In this document: piece after piece, positions 60,183-64,000 of the stretch | Layout of the letters: each line of letters opens with the position of its first letter | Position numbering within the stretch: the stretch's first letter is position 1 | Notes under the pieces: generated by a model | The model's input: the letters and a program-made list of their open reading frames with translations, nothing else | What the model was told of the DNA's origin: nothing | Database searches by the model: none | Assembly (NCBI RefSeq): GCF_047948215.1 | Contig: NC_134460.1 | Location: 17,412,501-17,476,500 of the forward strand | DNA length: 64,000 bases | DNA from: Lycorma delicatula | Lineage: Eukaryota; Arthropoda; Insecta; Hemiptera; Fulgoridae | Reading direction: 5' to 3' | Translations under genes and position numbers: made by a program

Positions 60183-60379
60183 AATTTAAAAATACTCCAT
60201 TCCGGTAAAAAAGGGAGCAAATTATTTTCTACCGACTTTTCGAATAAAAGATAAAAGTAGGTAGAAGGAAAACAATTTTTTTTACGTTATGAGGTAACGG
60301 GAAGAATGAAAATACCGTATACTTAAAATGTAATTTCCTTATTTATACAGGTATAATAATTTCTAGACTACTGTGTATA

Positions 60380-60600
60380 AAATTTGCGGCTCGAAAATGT
60401 GCTTAACCACTTGATAAATTTCTCTGAAATTTAGTTATTTTGTAGTATCTGAAGGAGTTGTGAATATGAAGGTTTTACAAAGACAAGTTGAGTTGTTCAG
60501 TTACGTTCAATTTAAAATCAATAACAAAAATCATAACTTCAATCTTACATTTTCTCACACGCGCTTCTGAGGCGAGTCACAGTGATGAGAAAGTTTAAAT
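60380..60600 (+). repeat. Family F repeat fragment
   Basis: It starts atttgcggctcgaaaatgtg, continues cacttgataaatttctctga, gaaggagttgtgaatatgaa and gacaagttgagttgttcagt, matching the minus strand of 50795-51003 in order. The end, around acacgcgcttctgaggcgag, is GC-richer and not covered by the other copy. Confidence 0.55.
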
Positions 60601-60800
60601 TTGATGATTGTGTGTAGAGTCTGCTGGTTAATCGTAAATATCTAGTAACGCGTTGTACTCTGAAAATCGGCACGTTTCTGACTATGAAATAGTGAAGGCG
60701 TCGGAAACGAAAAGTCGGTTTTTTTTAAGAATATAATTAACAACGTTTTATAAATTATTATTTTATAAATTTTATTGCACTAGCAATAAAATTACTAGTA

Positions 60801-60819
60801 GAGAGAGAGAGAGTGAGAG
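60801..60819. repeat. (GA)n microsatellite
   Basis: gagagagagagagtgagag, immediately before the family Q fragment. Confidence 0.85.
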
Positions 60820-61020
60820 TTATCGTGCCCACGAATATGAATATGTATGAATGTATAAATGTATATATAAACTTTTGAGCTGACGGTGGTATTGGGATCT
60901 GGAATTTTAGTTTTGGATTTTTGAGATCTAATCGCGAAGATGTGTCGAAATTTTACGGAAGTCAAATCATGGTACCCATTACAATAGGTAGCTTTCTTAT
61001 GAAATTTACCTAAAACATTA
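60820..61020 (+). repeat. Family Q 3' fragment, copy Q3
   Basis: It reads tatcgtgcccacgaatatga, aacttttgagctgacggtgg, gtcaaatcatggtacccatt, acaataggtagctttcttat and gaaatttacctaaaa, matching the 3' end of Q1. The 5' part is missing. Confidence 0.75.
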
Positions 61021-61689
61021 GATTGTCCAAAAATAAAATGAAATAAACTATTTTGTAATTTGAGGGTTTTACCCATTTATAACCCCTTAAAATTGGATAA
61101 TTCATTCGGTTTGAAAAATACATATTTTACGTAAAAATAATAAAACAATAATTTATTTTTAATTATTAAAGATCTTTAATTGATTCTGAAAAAAGTCAAT
61201 TTAAAATCACGATTTCATTTGTATTAGAGGAAACATCAGGACTTTAATTATTAAATACCACGTCATTATTTTCAAGTCATTTTAATATAAAGTGTAAGCT
61301 ACTCTATCCTATTCGTATTGTAATATAATATTAAAGTTAACTTGTTTTACATATTATAATTTATTATAACCGTGTCATTACACGTGTATTATTCTTACTT
61401 TTTTATAATTTTTTTTATATAAGATAGGCATTTTTAATATTATTACGTTCTATTAAATTATATGTTTTACCTCTTTAATATTTAAATAGATAATTTAATT
61501 TTTAAATAGCAAATGTAATAATAGTTTTATCACATTAGACCACAACACTCGTTTATAATTCTATTTTGCAATATGTCCAGATTAGAATATATACAACAAC
61601 AAATATATATATATATATATTACAAATATGTTACATAATATATGTTACAAATATATATATATTTGTAACCTTTTACTTCAAGGTTATTA
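61021..61689. other. AT-rich DNA with short TA tracts
   Basis: No feature beyond (TA)n near 61602-61620 and 61650-61664. Confidence 0.45.
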
Positions 61690-61928
61690 TCTTTTTCTTT
61701 TTAGCCTCCGGGGCTACCGTAAGGTATTGCTTCAGAATGAGGATGATATGTATGAATACGTATGAATATTAATGTAGTCCTTGTGCAGTCTCTGGTCGAC
61801 CATCCTGAGATGTGTGGTTAAATTAATCCCAATCACCAAAGAACACTGGTATCCACTATCTAGTATTCAAATCCGTAAAAATGTTATCCTTGCCTTTGCT
61901 AGGATTTGAAACTTAGAACTCCGAGTTC
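61690..61928 (-). mobile_element. SINE B, body and part of head
   Basis: On the minus strand it reads ggataccagtgttctttggt, accacacatctcaggatggt, gactgcacaaggactacatt and cggtagccccggaggctaaa. The head is cut at about 61928, where the family Q fragment begins. Confidence 0.75.
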
Positions 61929-62050
61929 TATATATATAGCTGACGGTGGTTTTGGGAAGATATACGCGAAGATATGTTGAAATTTTCCGGAAGTCGAATC
62001 ATGGTACCCATTACAATAGGTAGCTCTTTTTTTTATGAAATCTACCTTAA
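61929..62050 (+). repeat. Family Q 3' fragment, copy Q4
   Basis: It reads atatatagctgacggtggtt, tccggaagtcgaatcatggt, acccattacaataggtagct and gaaatctacctt. It abuts SINE B directly, so one element has inserted next to or into the other. Confidence 0.75.
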
Positions 62051-62924
62051 ATAAAAAGAAAAAATAATAAAATTGTACTGTATGAAAAACCAAATAATGT
62101 TAATAAAATCTACTAAATGTTTTGTTTAATTCAATTGTATTTATGGCGATTTTCTAAGATCAATATCAAATTCCCTCAATCGGTACTACTTAAAAAATTC
62201 AATTTTAAACAGTTGAATATTAATATTAATTAAATTTTAGTCTGCTTATTAAAGTCGATTAAAAATGTGTATATTTTTATTTTGAATGTTTCATATTTAT
62301 TTTATTTACATTATTAAAAAAAGTTCACAAAAAATTCATCAATACGAAAATAAAACTACTCTGTATAAATTGAAAGGGCGTGAAACACGCATTTTGAAGG
62401 AAAAATAAATAAATGCAAGAATATTACGTTAAGTAAATAATGCTGAATGATAAGGCTGTCTGGAATGAAAAATTATATTTTTGCATTCCTTACATTCTAC
62501 GAATAAATTTCTTGGAATTCCGCATGAAAACACTCTGAATAACAAAAAAGATTGTAGCTAAATACCATATTGCTATAGTAAGCCACCACTATGTAATGAT
62601 CATGCCAAACAGAATATATCATATATTCATTGTCATAAATCGTCATTATGACAATGTTTATTTAAAACTTTTTCTGCTTATGTTATTTGAATAATCTTAC
62701 ACTGCGAACCACAAGAAAAAAACTTTCTGTATAAAATTTAAAAAAAATCATCAAAATCAGTATATTTTTGGATGAATATAACCATAAAAATGGGTGGAAT
62801 AATTTTTTTATTTCAAAAAAAACCGTGAATTAAAAGAAAAGATTATATTAACTTTTACAGATCGGTAGTTTTATATAAAGAAAAAATTATTAAAAAAACT
62901 TTTTTCCACTTATAAGTTCTAAAA
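62051..62924. other. AT-rich DNA, no feature recognised
   Basis: Nothing was recognised here. Confidence 0.4.
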
Positions 62925-63050
62925 TATCTCAGGAATAGTCAGTCAGAGTCTATAGAAGAGTACACGTCATTTACTGCCGTACAATCATCCTCATCTCATT
63001 GGGCCATGGTGAAAAGGGTTGCTTACTGTTCACTAGTTGAATAGATTTCA
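62925..63050 (+). mobile_element. SINE B 3' body, diverged
   Basis: It reads tatctcaggaatagtcagtc, agagtctatagaagagtaca, cgtcatttactgccgtacaa and ttgcttactgttcactagtt. The head is missing. Confidence 0.68.
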
Positions 63051-64000
63051 TTGTATACAACAGGTAAATAAAGACAAAAACATTTTTATGAATAACCCAA
63101 ATATTAGCTTCCTTACTAATCACTTTATAATTGATGTAGAAAACTGGTTAATAATTTTTAAAGAAATAAAGTTAGATTTAAATAGGTTCGCTTTTTGAAG
63201 ATGTTTGTACTAAAAGGTTGTTACCGATTCGTAAATCGGTAACTGTTTGAACACATCGGTAATAAACTAAATGATAAAAAATGTTCCTTAGAAAATACAT
63301 TTTTTATTACGTAATATTAATAGATACATATTTATCGGGAATACTATTGTGCATTATCATATTGCATATTTATTCATAAAGTACTCAGTGGAACTATTAT
63401 TTTAGGTTTTGACGTTATTTGAATAATATATATTCCCACATGCTCTTGATTTATGCCGACCCATTTTATACATCTCCATTTTACACAATACATGTTTCAT
63501 GACACTGTGCTAACACACGTTTGTTTTATTTTATTTTGAAAATGAAATTTATTTTGATTTTACTGAAACGGTATTTAATTATTTTCTGTTAAAGTACGGT
63601 ACAATACATAGACATATCATAGTGTTTCTTAAATTTATGGTAAATGAAATTCATATTAGGGATTAATCAGAGTTGGTTACTCTGTTTGTTATAATATTTA
63701 TTATACAGTTATTCACTATACAGAAGAAACTAAAGCTATTAATTGTAGAACATAATATCACCTGTATTTATAAAAGTTATGTATACTATACGCAATATTA
63801 AGATTCACTCGGTGATGAATAAAAGAACAAACACCTTACCCGATTAAAAGTATAAAAACTTTTAACCGATTGGAAAACAACAAACGCACAATATTTCAAC
63901 CAATCACAGTTCTTCATTTAGTAACCAATCGAGCCCGGTAAGAAGGTAAGAATCCACTGGAAGGAATCCACAGTAAGAAGGTAAGGTCAGACTGCACTGT
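63051..64000. other. AT-rich DNA, unrecognised end of window
   Basis: A 10-bp-arm hairpin gttaccgatt / aatcggtaac lies at 63220-63243. At 63940-63987 a short direct repeat (ggtaagaaggtaagaatcca then agtaagaaggtaaggt) begins a less AT-rich strip cut by the window edge. Confidence 0.45.

Noticed and set aside
1..64000. CRISPR array, operon, integron or phage-like system
   Set aside because: No regularly spaced direct repeats with unique spacers, no gene clusters with short spacing, and no bacterial-type coding density anywhere.

Overview
The window reads as non-coding, repeat-rich nuclear DNA from an arthropod. A hemipteran-like insect with a large, transposon-rich genome is my best guess, but this is inference from the style of the SINEs and LINEs; the species cannot be determined from the sequence alone. 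Base composition is strongly AT-rich throughout, with many (TA)n microsatellites and poly-A/poly-T runs. I recognise no intact host gene, no rRNA gene, no functional tRNA gene, no CRISPR array and no operon. Most open frames over 60 codons are chance frames in AT-rich DNA or lie inside transposon relics.

Layout. 0.5-1.6 kb: 3' part of a CR1/RTE-like LINE (minus). 3.8-4.4 kb: internally deleted mariner transposase relic (minus). 5.3-5.9 kb: decayed IS630/Tc1/mariner-superfamily transposase (plus). 6.35-6.9 kb: first copy of an interspersed family here called P. 7.1-7.3 kb: SINE head. 10.0-10.5 kb: large inverted repeat. 11.2-12.3 kb: Jockey-clade LINE reverse-transcriptase relic with 3' UTR (minus). 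13.3-13.85 kb: second mariner relic (minus). 14.7-14.95 kb: promoter-like, less AT-rich patch. 16.0-16.3 kb and 27.9-28.1 kb: GC-rich islands resembling LINE 3' ends. 16.6-19.4 kb: SINEs. 19.4-29 kb: AT-rich DNA with little recognisable content. 29.2-30.1 and 36.3-37.0 kb: two long copies of family Q. 37.1, 41.2, 44.8 and 54.7 kb: further P copies. 45.9-46.7 kb: foldback/MITE with about 280-bp terminal inverted repeats and a TA target duplication. 46.7-47.0 kb: another tRNA-derived SINE. 48.9-49.2 kb: one unexplained coding-like frame. 50.3-53.5 kb: cluster of SINEs, LINE tails and a (TA)n tract. 56.6-58.1 kb: split LINE tail. 59.4-60.1 kb: non-autonomous Helitron-like element with a purine tract. 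60.4-63.05 kb: fragments of families F, Q and the CACATCTCAG SINE.

How it fits together. All supportable content is transposon sediment: class I LINEs with the SINEs they probably mobilised, and class II mariner/Tc1 relics with MITE-like deletion derivatives and a Helitron. Every coding relic carries stops, frameshifts or internal deletions, so none looks autonomous. The most interesting material is family P. Its five copies share a tRNA T-arm-like sequence and a central hairpin whose two arms have changed together in one copy. One member also carries a fuller tRNA-like unit. I did not find a new defence or gene system here.
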